A DNA stretch of 64,000 nt from Macrocystis pyrifera (Eukaryota; Sar; Phaeophyceae; Laminariales; Laminariaceae). The translations under genes were made by a program, and so were the position numbers. Positions within the stretch are counted from its first letter, which is position 1. The number at the start of each line of letters is the position of its first letter. A model generated the notes under the pieces. That model searched no databases. It had not been told where the DNA came from and saw nothing but the letters and a program-made list of their open reading frames with translations. Below, in pieces: positions 32,564 to 43,630 of the stretch. Location of the stretch: the NCBI GenBank assembly GCA_031763025.1, contig JASSKH010000021.1, forward strand, positions 7,458,611 to 7,522,610. The letters are read 5' to 3'.

Positions 32564-33090
32564 AGGGGGGGGGGGCGTACTCATTGTCATGCATGGCCGT
32601 AGTCGTATGACCATAGACCCCTCGCATCCCCACAATGCCGGGACGGAGCACGTCGGCTTTTCACCGACCATTCAGGCATTGCCTGCACCAAGCGCGAAGC
32701 GCCATGTGGTGTTGGGGGCATGAAGAGAGAACTGCATTCTTCTAAGGACCGCTTTTGAGGCGGATTTTCTTTGCATATGGATGACAGCGTCGATGAATTG
32801 ATTTATTTTCTGGTGTGGCCACGTCCAGAGACGGCAATGGGTTTACTATGTAACTGCCTCGTGGGTGCCTTGCCAAATACACACTACGTGATACGATCAT
32901 CCCCGTCGTGCGGAGTGAAGGTTCTCCCCGCACAAAAATGATTTTAACTCGACCGCCAGCCGTAGTTACCTAAAAAAAAAAAAAACACGGTACCCTGGTC
33001 GTCTAGCTCACGCAGCGAGAGGCGTGTTTTGCAGCGTCGTCGCCAACCGACGCCAACCCAACATAGTATGCCAGGTATATAGTATGGGGG
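32564..33090 (-). mobile_element. Family D repeat, near full length
   Basis: On the minus strand it has the same order as other full copies, from GTTGGGTTGGCGTCGGTTGG at the high-coordinate end to GACTACGGCCATGCATGACA and a C run (G run at 32564-32574) at the low-coordinate end. Confidence 0.85.
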
Positions 33091-33359
33091 GCAGAGGGGG
33101 TATTTTCTAGGGTAATTATGTTCCAGCCGCTCAGAGCCAATCCGTCGAGTGACTACCCATTTTTTTTGCAGTATTAAGCTGCTACCAGGTATGCTTTTGG
33201 GTATCGCGATATGCAATGCAACGGGGGGTTTTTGTCACGCTGCGCCCATAACATTTTTTCAAGTCCAAATCTGAGTTTTGTACATGGCCACTGTCGCCCA
33301 AGTGGCCTAAATGCGATGCGCAGCGAAGACGAGGGTAGCTCCCTTGCCGTGTAGCAGCA

Positions 33360-34240
33360 GCCGACCACCGTGACAGTTGTGAACCGACGCATGTGGCTTT
33401 CGGTTGCACCAGCACGAGAAGCCGAAGGTCGGTGGGTCCCGTTCATCGGGAGCGTAGGAGGGGGCAAAGAGCTCTGCGCCGTCGAGCCCATTGTGTGACG
33501 GTAGCGCCGCGACGGCGCTCGGCACTGCGTCGCGTACTACAGTAGTGTGTGAGCCGATGCTTGTGGCCTCCGATGCACCGAATGCGGGTGCCGAAGGTCG
33601 ACGGACCGCTCTAAATCTCTAGGGACTTCAGAGGGGGGAAATTGGCGATTTCAGCAACGGCAACTTACCGCATGGTTGGGGGATGATGCAAATTGGCGCA
33701 CAAGTAGCAATGCAAGGAGTCGCACGGCACAGGCGCAACATGATCCTACCCGTACTTATGGGCGCTTACGCAGCTCCTAGACGATTGGTGACCAAGCTAG
33801 CGTGTTCGTAGGTTTTGCTCGCTTTCGAGGGGTCACAGAGGGGTTAACCTGGAGTGCAGGAAGAAATGCTGGGCTTAGGACTTTGCGCCGATGAACCCAG
33901 TATGTGTCCGTAGCGCCCGAGACGGTGGCGAGCACTTCATCGCGGGAGCCGCGACTGGGTGAGCCGACGCCTGTGGCTCCCGGTACGGGTACCGAAAGTC
34001 GACGGGCCGCTGTCGTCTGGAGCGGAGGAGGGAATGAAGAGCTCTGCGCCGTAGAGCCCATTGTGTGCCGGTAGCGCAGAGGCCGTGCCGGACGCTGCTT
34101 CACAAATGCACCGACAGCGTGAGTCAACCAACGCCTCTGGCCTCCGGTTCACCGGCGCGAGTGCCGATGGTCGGCGGGCCCGTTTCGTCTAGAGTGGGGG
34201 AGGGGATGCAGAGATCTGCGTCGTTGAACGCATGAGGTGG
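33360..34240 (+). repeat. Direct repeats, ~170-180 bp, four copies with an insertion
   Basis: Copies start near 33370, 33550, 33961 and 34126. Each has (A/G)GCCGA(C/T)GC-TGTGGC-TCCGGT, then CGAAGGTCG-CGG, and in complete copies AGAGCTCTGCGCCGT-GAGCCCATTGTGTG-CGGTAGCGC. Between copies 2 and 3 lies about 280 bp related to 37480-37640 (shared TGGGGGATGAT, GTCGCACGGCAC, CTAGACGATTGGT). Frames across these are not coding. Confidence 0.6.
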
Positions 34241-35771
34241 AAAAACGGCAGGAAGTGATACAAAAAGGAAACGGGTCGAAACAAACACGAAACACATATT
34301 CTCGCGCACGAACACTTTCATCCTCAATTCGAATGTTGATAGGTTTTCCGTCGCCTATCCACGGGCATCGCTGTCGACGTCAGGAAATAGATAATGAAAT
34401 ATTGTGCCACCACCAGCAGCACCCGACGGCCGTGTTTTGAAGACGAAAAAACATGACGCGAGAAACGGGAAATGAATGCTGCGATACTCTAGCGCGCGAC
34501 GTTGACGTTAAGCTTGTCCTCTGCTCTTCTCCAAGCAGTGAAGGGGAACGCCTTTCTCATCGATGATCGATAGCTCCATGATTGACGCCTGCTCTTACTC
34601 GCGCACCAGGCGCACCCTCTCGCCCGCGACCTTCTCACGACGGTGTTAATCCGCCTCGCGCGCACAATCCCAGTCAGTCGCAACTTCAGGTACTTCGTAC
34701 TATAAACAGGACAGCGATTGGAAAATGGAGTGAAACACTTGGAGGGAGCACCGCGATTGATCGATCTACGTACACCACTAACCAGGTAATTTCGTGCTAG
34801 GATAGGTGAACGAATGTAAAATGAGGTAAACAACTTGCAGGACGCACCGTGTATGAACCACCAACCCGATCCATCTGTTGATCGGCCGGCTCAGTCGAGA
34901 CTGCATCGCTTCTCGACTGTGAGTACAGCCTTGCACCCGCTGGGAAAGGCTCCTCCTTGCGCCCGCCCAAGGGAGAGCTTGGGGCACGAAAAACCTTCAC
35001 CTGAGCCCGACGACGGGTACTGGCTGACTGAGCTAAAGTTTTCCGGGAAGTACGTACAAGTCCGAGAAAATTGTCTCACCAAGGGTCATACCGAACAAGC
35101 GCAAAACATCACGGTGCAGGATCAGTCGTAAATTGGCGTTGACTGCCACGTCTTCGGAAACAAGAAAAAAAAAAAAAAAAAAGTAGTCGTGACACGAAAC
35201 GATCTCGAGGTTTTTCCTAACTTTTTCAATGTCACGACTCCTAAACAAATATCACGATTCGTGAAGATGTCACGGGTTTTCCTGTCAAGTGTTTTTTATT
35301 CGTTAGGGGATGACCCTCAGTAAATAATGCCAAAATGTAAACACCTTTTGGATTAAAAAAATTAAGTTCAAACGATCTTCACATGGGAGCAGAGCGGAAT
35401 ATTACAGCAGCACCAGTTCCTGCATGCTGCACGGGTGCTGAAGCGACACCAATTGTCACATCCAGCCGATGATGTGCGCTGTCCTTTGAGGGTGCGGCGA
35501 CTTGCTCCTCGCATGCGATTCCCCACAGTCACACATTAGATACTGGAAAACTGTCTCTCTCAGGGGTGAATGCAAAACCTAATCCGAAACCCCACCACCC
35601 ATTTCCGAGGCTCAGGTACTGAAACAAAGAACAACGCTTTATGAAAAAAACGCTTTTCTTAAATTTGGCCAGATATCCCCACCCCACTGATTTGTTTTCC
35701 ATCGCGACCTTCCGGCCTGCGGTGTCGTTTTTTTTTTTTTTTTTTTCGTGCGCACCCCTGGCTCTCTTGTA

Positions 35772-36623
35772 TTATTCTTCTCTGAGATGCCGACGGATCA
35801 ACTCCTCGAGCTCTCTCCTGAACTGTCTATCGCTCTTCTTCACTCTCAACGCTAGGGCTACAAGCTCATGCAACAGCAACGGATCCTCCTCACCGCGTTG
35901 CACCAAATCCTCATCGGGAGTAACTTCTTCGGGGCTACTACCACCAGGAGATTCTGCTCTCAGTCCCCCTACATCGGACAACGCCGCATCATGATCAATG
36001 ATACCCTCGTCGTCTCCTCTGTGGGGTGGTTCGACAATTACCACGTCGTCCGGCCCGTAGTCGGCGAAACTGGTTCCGCTTGGAGACGCGAAAATTACCG
36101 GCCGCCACCGCCGCCGCCGCCCCTCCTCTTCCTCCTCCCCCCCCTCGTCGCCGCCACGACCGCCTTGCTTCGCCGGCACGGCCGAGCTAAACACTCCTCG
36201 AGTATTGGCAACCACTCTCCCCGCCGAGAGCGGTTTCCCGAGTTTCCTACGCGGGGTTGATCGGTCAAGCAGTTGCCGGAGTCCGTCAAGCAGTTGCCGG
36301 AGTCTTCCGGGTGGGGCCGACTCGTCTCCCCTCCATGCCTCAACTATCTCTCCCGCTGCCTCCCGTTCTGCGCTCTCCTCTCCCGTCGTACGGGAGAGGA
36401 GCTCTTGCACACGATCCCGTGTGTGTGCGTAGTTACCGTCGGGGTCATGAGCTCCGTCGCCAGCTGAACTGGTACCGGCTGTTACCCGCCGGACAGGAGG
36501 GTTGCCTCCGGTAGCATGCGGGTCAACAGGTGGCGGGGGGTCCAGCCACAGGGAGCAGGCATCCCTCAAGCACCGGGGGAGGTGGGTAGGGGAACTCACC
36601 AGAATGATTCGATCGCAGTTTTC
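35772..36623 (-). CDS. Exon 5 (terminal) of DUF218 gene
   Basis: Acceptor tgtgtctctag|GAA gives ENCDRIILVSSPTHLPRCLR, the last conserved DUF218 motif. A GTGAGT string inside this motif looks like a donor but splicing there would destroy the domain. The frame then runs through low-complexity Pro/Gly/Arg/Glu sequence, the strand-like WRPVIFASPSGTSFADYG and DDVVIVEPPHRGDDE, and ends in a charged helix (RQFRRELEELIRRHLREE). Confidence 0.85.
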   Translation of the reverse strand, partial: ENCDRIILVSSPTHLPRCLRDACSLWLDPPPPVDPHATGGNPPVRRVTAGTSSAGDGAHDPDGNYAHTRDRVQELLSRTTGEESAEREAAGEIVEAWRGDESAPPGRLRQLLDGLRQLLDRSTPRRKLGKPLSAGRVVANTRGVFSSAVPAKQGGRGGDEGGEEEEEGRRRRWRPVIFASPSGTSFADYGPDDVVIVEPPHRGDDEGIIDHDAALSDVGGLRAESPGGSSPEEVTPDEDLVQRGEEDPLLLHELVALALRVKKSDRQFRRELEELIRRHLREE

Positions 36624-39600
36624 CTAGAGACACACAGGAGGGGGAAAAGCGCGGAAAACGCGCGGCACTTTTGTTGGTTGTAAAACAAGCATGAAAAAAA
36701 AAATCCTAGACTCTGTTTTAGATTGTTGTACCTCCGTTCACGCCGAACCGTCTGCCGAGATTTTCCTGAAAAGAAAAAAAACAGTGCCACCCCCGCGCGT
36801 TGCGCCGCGATTGTGTGCCCACGTGCGTAATCACGATCAGCCTCGATCGCAAAACGTTAACCGGGTGATTTCGCTCATCTTCCCCTGTCGTTCACTTGCA
36901 GGATACGCAACGTGATAGGGCGCAGCCGCCTGGCCTCAAGCTGGACATCATTTCGGGCGCTACAAATAGGCACCAACATTCAGCCAACCGTACACGTAGC
37001 ACACTGTCGAAGAGGCCCATAAAAAATCAAGGTAAACAAGAGTCTAGAATATTTAGAGCGGTAGTTGTAGTGATATTTTTCCGATGCCTCTTCCTGACGA
37101 TCCCCTCTGCAAGCAAAATTCCAATCGCGTAAATGTGCCTCTAGTGCCTATACCGTATTTTATGGTAGTACGCCCTCTTTCCGACGACCCGTCTGCAACA
37201 CACATCCCACAATCGCAGTGCCCCCTGGAGTGTCTATCAATTTTTGTACAGCAGCATCATGCAGCAATGACATTCCCGACGCATATTTTCTGATGACTCC
37301 CCCTCTCCAACATTTTCTCAAGTCATCAGGCCCCCATCCAAGGTCTCCTTCTCGTACGGCGGCAGCGCGTCAAGTGCTTATTGTCTATTAGCCCTCTTGG
37401 GACCTCAGAAGGCAAAAAAATGACTATACAAATTGACAATACCAAAAATGGACGACTCCAGCAAAGGGCACTGCGTGATTGGGGGATGATACAATGGTTG
37501 GCGTTCCGAGTTACAATGGTTGATACAAGTCGCACGGCACGGGCGCATCATGGTCCCACCCCTACTGCTGGGCGCTCGCGCTGCTATTTATAGTAGACGA
37601 TTGATAACCACGCTAGCGTTTTCATTGTTTTGGTCGCCATCTCTCCGGGTCCCGACGGGGTGAACAGTGTATTTACAGCAGCAGCAGCAGCTAGTTGTAG
37701 TGATGTTTCCCGCGCTCCCTGTCTGCTCTGTCCGAGGCGTGCATTGTTTGTTTCGTCCTCCGTCAGTGAGGGCTACGGCATGTAGTGGGGTACCAGGTAT
37801 ACCAGTAGCACCTTCGGGATCGAAACAAAATCCTGTCTGACTGTGGACCCTCAACCGTAGAAACTAACCCCAAATCGTAGAAATTCCCTTTTTGTGTCTT
37901 TCAGCACTGTTACGGGGAACATAGTAATCAGTACCAAATACGGTGTGTAAACATACGGGTCAATCGTGGCTTCTGACTACCCGTAATATGTATTGTTACG
38001 GGGTATACATGGTTCTTGTGTCTATGGTGGGTTCTAATTACCCGTAATATGCATTGATACGAGGTAACGCAGTAATCAGAATCAAACATGGTGTGTAAAC
38101 GTAGGGGTATGCCTGGTTTTTGGCTCCATGGTGGGTTCTGATTACCTGCAATATGGTTTGTTTCCCGGGAACACAGTAATCGGAACCAAATATGGTGTCT
38201 AAACATGGGGGTATACCTGGTGTTTGTTTTGCCCACCGTTGGTTCTGCTTAATACAGCCCCCGCTAGTAACACTGTACTAGTAGTATTCGTTACATAACC
38301 ACAGTAAGCCGTACAGGAATGAATGCTCCTTGGGCTGCAGTCCCATTATTTCCGACAGTTTTCCACCTTTTTTTTTGTGTGTGGTACGTACGGAACTGTC
38401 CTCAAGGTGAAAAGTTGGGTTGGGTTGGTCGCCCCCGCCGTACGTAACTATTAGCAGCATGCACCCCATCCCGCTCTCTACCTTGTGATTCGTTCCTCTC
38501 TCTCACACACATACCTTGCGAAAAATGCGCCCGGCTGCCAGGAGTTCTTCTCTCGTGTTCAGGGAGCGAACTATTAGCCGTCGATGGGTCGAGCAATCCG
38601 ACCCGACAGCAACATGGAAGCGCAACGAACAGCGGGGGAAGGGTGGGCTGGGGGTGTACTCATTATCATTCATGGCATTGCATCCCTACAATGTCGGAAC
38701 GGAGCACGTCGGGTTTTCACAGACCAGGCAGACATTGCGGGGGGAGGGGGTAGGAGGAGCATAATCGGCAACATCCATGGGAGTTGTGAGAGCACGTTTG
38801 TTTTCACGTTAAACCGCTTTTAGGACTGCACTCCCATGTTGGGGGCAAATTACTTGGATTTAGTGTACAATGTAAAGCTTGTGTGCGCTGCAGTAGTCGA
38901 GTGCTTAAGCAAGGCATGCGAATGGACGGCCATGCCTCATCATGCTGGTGTCACTTGGTGCTTTGCGAGCAGAGAATACCTCGCGCTAAGGGTTTGAAGT
39001 GACACTTGTGATGACATTATCCTTTGCTTGTGGGCCACATCGCTGCCTATGGGAATATGGTCGAGTGCCAGGGGATCGGCGACGTTGAACAATAGGTGTC
39101 ATACGTATAAAATCGCGTTCAACGAGGGTAAATAACAACAACGAACGTCGCAATTTCCGTGCTGAGGTTAAATCAGCAGGAGTTTGCTACAATTCCAGAC
39201 CAACAACCTCAGACCTAGTGGTGTGACAAACGCCATGCGCGTTGGACGACTGTGCGCATTATTGTTCCTGGCTCAAACACCTACCTTCCGCGACCAGCAG
39301 AGGCTGCACCGCTCTCCTCATCTCCTCCAAGTCGACTCCCGAAAAGGTCTCACCAAATTCTCGCAACCTTTCCCAGTTCTCGGTCAGGTATTCAAGCGCG
39401 TACCTTGGAATGTGGGCGTGGACACGACGTACAGATCGACGAGAAAGATTTCAAAACCAAAGTCGAAAAACGTTGTTGACAGATGGTTATACAGCGTCAG
39501 CCGCTAAGCACGGCGTCGTTGCACCCCACCGGAACATTTCCCACCACCCCTACCCTCTTTGATAACGAACCCACGGCAATCGATACGTACGCACTGAATC

Positions 39601-42600
39601 CGTTTCGACCACACTTTTGTATCTGTGAATACAGAGCCGGGGGTCCATGCTTTCACCAGGCTGAGCAAATACCGTAGGGATCTTACATCACGGCGCCGGG
39701 GTGGGGTTCGATAACATCACCGCACGCATCGGTTTCCCTGCCGAGAATAAAACACGGGTCTGGTCGGCTCTCGCCCTTGCGGGGGGGTACCATCGTCACT
39801 GTTCAGTGTCAACCAGACGTGGAAACTCTGCGTGTGAGCCGTCGGTTTTATCACACGGGTGATAAGGGAACACCTCCCTCCCATATATTATGTACCTGGT
39901 TTATACATATACTGCCTTTGAGGGTGACTCGAGCAGCAGGCTCATATGTCCCTTCGAGAAGCTGATTTTACGCGCGTTACGGGGACAAAGCACCGTACAA
40001 CACACCATAACACACGTGTGATAAGTTACATAACACCCCCCCTATACTATAATCAAATTACCGTAACACACGGGTGATAAGATACCACACCCCTCGGGAC
40101 TATTTTCCTAGTTTCGAGTATATCCAAAACCATGCATTAACCCATTTAAAGACTGCTGTCCCGTTTTGGGGACAAACTACTTAGAATTTGAGTGGTTTGT
40201 CCTCAGAATGGCACTGTAGTTTCTAAAAGGGGTTAAGGGGGGCACACACAACGAAAATGGCGGCGCTAGAAACATTTCGTCGAGGTACTTCCATAGACAA
40301 TACACATATACGTCGCTCGGCGTTTGCACCGTACCCGTTGCCGAGCAAATCACCGTGGAAATTACAACGAGGATGTGCGCTACTATATCGCTAGCGTGTT
40401 GTTCGGTACATGACTTATAGAATGCGTGTCTCGCAGTACTGAAAAGGGATGCATGCAAGTCTCACCGGCCCTCCAACACGCCACCCTTCTCGCTGGCCCC
40501 GGTCCCCAGAACCACCACGCAGGCGTTTTCCTCCCACGCCAGCCTCGCGCCATGCGGTAGCCTGGCACATGCATGGACACAGAAAACGCGACAAGGAGAT
40601 AGATATCGTAAAGCGTGGGTCAGAGCTGAGCGACTCGCAGTTTGAACGGAGAGTACGAGATCACACGGCAAGAGTTGACGTCAGTTGTGGTTGTGGACAG
40701 ACCTCTACCGGTTATAATTCATACCTGGCACCAGGTATGACCTGACTTTAGGACTGCACTCCCATTTTGCGAACAATTCGAGACTACTACTTGGAATTAG
40801 TCATATATGAGTTTTCTGTGCAGTGCAGTACTAAAGGGGTTAAGACAACGCGAAAAGACAGAGCGAGTCTAGTACTGAGCGGGTCCGAAACGTAACGGAG
40901 GGGTGGGAACACCGGCTGACTGAGGGCGGAGGGGGGGGATTCCCCGCAGTTCTATTTCCACTCGCGCAGTGTGTGCTACCGGCACATGCATGGTAAGCAC
41001 TAATAGCGCCAAGATACAATCGTTACGTTTGGCGGACAAAGAATGATTACGGCACACAACAGTAGCAGAAGAAGAATGAGAAGCAGCAACATACATACAT
41101 ACATACATAAATACATACATACATACATACATGCATGCATGCGTGCATAAATACATGCATACCACTCTGTCCCTTAATATAGGTACCTGTTGGACTAACT
41201 ATAAACATGAAAATGGCCCTACTATTTCGGGACAAGAGCCCTGCACCCCCCCCTCTCCCCCCTCCCGTTCGCCACCACCACCTCCCACCCCCTTCTCTCC
41301 CCTGCAAGTCTCTTTGGCATGCACAGCACGGCCAATTAATAGGGTCTCCAGGCACCAACAATAGTCCCAAAAGGGTGTAACTAACTACGTGGTTTATACT
41401 GCGCTATAGTGTGGACATAATGTTCCTACCATTCTGCGAGCAAACGCGCCGCCAGTTTTACGAGGCTGTGCAACCACCGAAGTGCGCAGAAGCCAACTAA
41501 CCATGGGAGGAAAATAACGCGTCGTGCACTGCAGCAGCAGCAGCAGGAGCAGTAGCAGCCGCAGCAGCAGCAACCGCCGTAACAACAGCAGCGGCGGCAA
41601 CATCAGTAACAGCAGCAACATCAACAACAGCGGCAACAGCTACAGCAACAGCAGCAGCAACCGCGGCAACAGCACCAAGAACGACAGCAACAGCAGCGGT
41701 AACAGCACTAACAGCGGCAACAACAGCAACAGCAGCACCAACAGTAACAGCAGCGGCAACAACATCAGTATCAACAGCAGTATCAACAGCAGTAACAGCG
41801 GCAACAACGGCAGCAACAGCGGCAACAACCGGCGGCAACAGCACTAATAACAGCAACAACAGCAACAGCAGCGACAATAGCAGCAGCAACCGCGGTAACA
41901 GCAGCAATAACAGCAGCAACAACACTGACAGCAACAGCAACAACAACAGCAGCAGCAAGAACAGCAGCAGCAGCAGCAACAGCAACAACAGCAACAGCAA
42001 CAACAACAGCAGCAACAACAACAACAACAACAGCAGAAGCAACAACAGCAGTGACAACAGTAGCAACAGCAGTGCAGCAGCAAGAAAGGAGTTCCATGTG
42101 GGAGCAGGGGAGCCCATGTTCCAGGTCACGCCATCAGGGGGAAGACGGCAAGAATACAAAGAAGGAGCCTTTGTAGAACCTCGTAGACTGCGGGACTCGC
42201 TGGGTGACATATATGCAGCAGTAGATATAGGGTTTTGGGGCTCTGCTGGTGTTCGAGTGTCCGATCGCCGCAGCACGGAGGAGTTTTAACCACCAAGATT
42301 ACGTAATAATTATTGCCGAACCTCATCCTGTCATGCAGTATACGGTACACAACAGTACTCGGAGTAGCTGGAGACGCCTGATGATGAGGCTCTCCCTTTT
42401 GAACTTGCGACACCCCTGAAATTTCAAGTCGACTACGTCCCGAAGGGAAACCTTGTAACTACATCCTGGGATTTCAAGTCAACCACATCCCGAAGGGGAC
42501 CCTCGTAATTATATCCTTGGAACTCAAGTCAATCATATCCCGAAGGGAAACTTTGGAATTACGTATGGATATTACCTGCCAAGCCGTTGCTGTCGCTCAT

Positions 42601-42820
42601 CCCCCCACATGATCGTTTGCCACTGTTTCGCCCCGAGGTGACACCCGTGGATTAACACACCCGTCCTGACGCCTCCAGCGGTCGGAGCCGTCGGCCGCGC
42701 CGGAAACGATGGCAGTGGTAACACAACTTTATTAGCCTCGGCATTTCCCAGCAGAAGCGAAAATACGGACGCCATCGTCATCATCACCAGCAGCAAGCGC
42801 GGAGGGGTAGACGCTCGCAT
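35772..42820 (-). CDS. DUF218 (YdcF-like) domain protein, five exons, complete
   Basis: The exons on the minus strand are 42820-42576, 40561-40466, 39403-39285, 38570-38515 and 36623-35772. The total is 1368 nt, 455 residues plus stop, with all phases agreeing (2/2, 2/2, 1/1, 0/0). Residues 1-31 look like a signal peptide (MRASTPPRLLLVMMTMAS, hydrophobic core, NAEA cut region). GVLIHGCHLGAKQWQTIMWG and VVVLGTGASEKGG follow, then an acidic helix, RSLNTREE and IILVSSPTHLPRCLRDA. The last three match the G-x-G, S-x-N-T-x-E and VTS-x-x-H-x-x-R-A landmarks of the DUF218 fold, also present in bacterial YdcF and SanA. After the domain core come a Pro/Gly-rich, disordered acidic insert and then DDVVIVEPPHR. 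The precise reaction of DUF218 proteins is unsettled; envelope or secretory roles are known for bacterial members. A secreted or plastid/ER-directed algal protein is inferred. Confidence 0.85.
37480..37640. repeat. Copy of the 33.65-33.82 kb spacer repeat
   Basis: Shares TGGGGGATGAT, GTCGCACGGCACGGGCGCA, ATGGTCCCACCC and ACGATTGATAACCACGCTAGCG with the insert between repeats at 33.65-33.82 kb. Lies in an intron of the DUF218 gene. Confidence 0.55.
37910..38252 (+). repeat. Family B tandem array, about three units, partly degenerate
   Basis: Begins TTACGGGGAACATAGTAATC. Internal joints read CCCGTAATATGTATTGTTACGGGG and CCCGTAATATGCATTGATAC. The first unit has a deletion. Located in an intron of the DUF218 gene. 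Confidence 0.78.
38515..38570 (-). CDS. Exon 4 of DUF218 gene (56-nt micro-exon)
   Basis: Acceptor cggctaatag|TT; encodes VRSLNTREELLAAGRIFRK; donor CGCAAG|GTATGT in phase 0. The S-L-N-T-R-E-E core matches the conserved S-x-N-T-x-E motif of DUF218. The exon is too short to have been found by ORF length. Confidence 0.82.
38650..38756 (-). mobile_element. Family D fragment
   Basis: GTACTCATTATCATTCATGG, then CCCTACAATGTCGGAACGGAGCACGTCGG and a partial AGACATTGC: the poly-C-proximal end of family D, in minus orientation, with a shortened centre. Confidence 0.7.
39285..39403 (-). CDS. Exon 3 of DUF218 gene
   Basis: Acceptor acattccaag|G; encodes YALEYLTENWERLREFGETF, then GVDLEEMRRAVQPLLVAE; donor GAAG|GTAGGT in phase 1. 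The stretch upstream in the same frame has a stop, which limits the acceptor to this site. Confidence 0.78.
39835..40090. repeat. Terminal-repeat remnants of the GGGTGATAAG MITE family
   Basis: TATCACACGGGTGATAAGGG (39850), TAACACACGTGTGATAAGTT (40007) and TAACACACGGGTGATAAGAT (40064) are copies of the end sequence of the MITE at 52391-52641, here without a complete element. Confidence 0.55.
40144..40234. mobile_element. Family C palindromic element
   Basis: AAGACTGCTGTCCCGTTTTG on the left, CAGAATGGCACTGTAGTTTC on the right, centre CTTAGAATTTGAGTGG. The right arm is diverged. Confidence 0.7.
40466..40561 (-). CDS. Exon 2 of DUF218 gene
   Basis: Acceptor catgtgccag|G; encodes LPHGARLAWEENACVVVLGT, then GASEKGGVLEG; donor GGCCG|GTGAGA in phase 2. 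GTGASE is the Gly-rich loop after the first strand of the domain. Confidence 0.88.
40743..40841. mobile_element. Family C palindromic element, diverged
   Basis: Starts TTTAGGACTGCACTCCCATT and ends GCAGTGCAGTACTAAAGGGG; the centre CTTGGAATTAG is kept and the inner arms are degenerate. Confidence 0.6.
41088..41160. repeat. (ATAC)n microsatellite
   Basis: About 16 tetranucleotide units, ACATAC grading into ATGCATGC. In the first intron of the DUF218 gene. Confidence 0.9.
41530..42078. repeat. Long CAG/CAA trinucleotide tract (~550 bp)
   Basis: Nearly continuous CAG, CAA, CGG and TAA-interrupted trinucleotides. On the DUF218 strand it reads CTG/TTG and lies in that gene's first intron. It produces long spurious frames: Ser/Asn-rich on plus, Leu, Val/Ala or Cys on minus (up to 259 codons). 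A distinct 200-bp segment follows (42080-42290) with an open plus frame (GEPMFQVTPSGGRRQEYKEG...) that might be the end of a polyQ-type exon, without splice support. Confidence 0.9.
42421..42570. repeat. Three-copy tandem repeat, 50-bp unit
   Basis: Units start at 42421, 42471 and 42521: (ATTT/AACT)CAAGTC-A-CA--TCCCGAAGGG, then GTAA(T/C)TA-ATCCT-GG. The array ends 5 bp from the donor region of DUF218 exon 1. Confidence 0.8.
42576..42820 (-). CDS. Exon 1 of DUF218 gene (signal peptide)
   Basis: ATG at 42818-42820. An upstream in-frame start at 42958 would add Pro-rich sequence read from a C run and was rejected. The exon encodes a hydrophobic leader, then GVLIHGCHLGAKQWQTIMWG, ending LG-AG|GTAATA in phase 2. 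Confidence 0.82.
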
Positions 42821-43404
42821 GCCACCTGCTTCGCGTTGACGTTCGCCAGAGAGAGGTGCCAATGTATCAGAATGTATCCGGTAGCTATGGTGGGAAGGTA
42901 TGGTATTCGTCGACGGGGGGGGGGGGGGGGGCATACAAAAAAAGAGCAATTTGGCCACCAGTCCTCCTCACAGAAGGTGGCGGTGTTTTACGAACACGTC
43001 GTTCTGTAGCTGGGGTGTGAACGTGCACGCGAAGCACGTCCAACTTTGAACTCGGCCGACTTCACAAAAACTATACGACGTGCCGGTGCCAGACAGATGT
43101 ACCAGCTGATTACCGTATCAGACACTGGTCCGAAGTGTCAGATACCTGGTGCCGTTTTTGGGTCTTCTCATCCCATCCCATCTATCGTCTTTTCGCCCTA
43201 CTCCTCCAGGCCCGGAGATACGGAGCGGGTGCTCCTCTCCCCTCCTCTCCCCTCCCTGTTGCAGTACGTGCCCTCAGTTTATCGCGGGGAGAGCTCAGCA
43301 TTTTCTCCCCTCGTCGACTCGCGTCGAGTTTTGCATTCTACTAAACAGCAGTACACAGGCGTTTCGCACGTCGTTTTTTTCCACAAGAACTAAATCCTGC
43401 TCGG

Positions 43405-43630
43405 TAGGATTTGAACTCGAGACCTTGACCATCACTACTTGCGAAGTTAATCCACTATAATAGACGATCAGGGACCTGGTATCGGATTTTATCAGTGGAA
43501 TCATATAATCTGTTATTGTTAGATCTGAATACAGAATCAGATCATCAGACATTCTACCAACGTACAGTCCCTAATCTTTAGTAGTGGCGAAGTTTATCCA
43601 CTAGACGATCGTGGCCCTGGTATCGGATCA
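43405..43630 (-). mobile_element. tRNA-related SINE fragments (Glu/Asp-like D-arm)
   Basis: On the minus strand, GATCGTCTAGTGGATAAACT (about 43615) and GATCGTCTATTATAGTGGAT (about 43470) both resemble the A-box region of tRNA-Glu/Asp. GGTCTCGAGTTCAAATCC (about 43410) resembles a B box. Both copies are preceded by ATCCGATACCAGG. The T-stem does not pair properly, so this is a decayed tRNA-derived repeat rather than a functional tRNA gene. Confidence 0.5.

Noticed and set aside
36896-37132. Plus-strand frame after an acceptor-like cacttgcag at 36900
   Set aside because: Lies antisense within a DUF218 intron, degenerates to Ile/Val/Phe after about 45 residues, and has no family resemblance or partner exons.
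41497-42276. 259-codon minus-strand ORF, mostly Leu/Val/Ala runs
   Set aside because: It is the translation of a CAG/CAA trinucleotide tract. Every frame on both strands is open there for the same reason, and it overlaps the first intron of the DUF218 gene.
42821-42958. N-terminal extension of the DUF218 protein from the ATG at 42958
   Set aside because: It would read Pro residues from a C/G homopolymer (42915-42931) and bury the signal-peptide-like leader; the start at 42820 is simpler.
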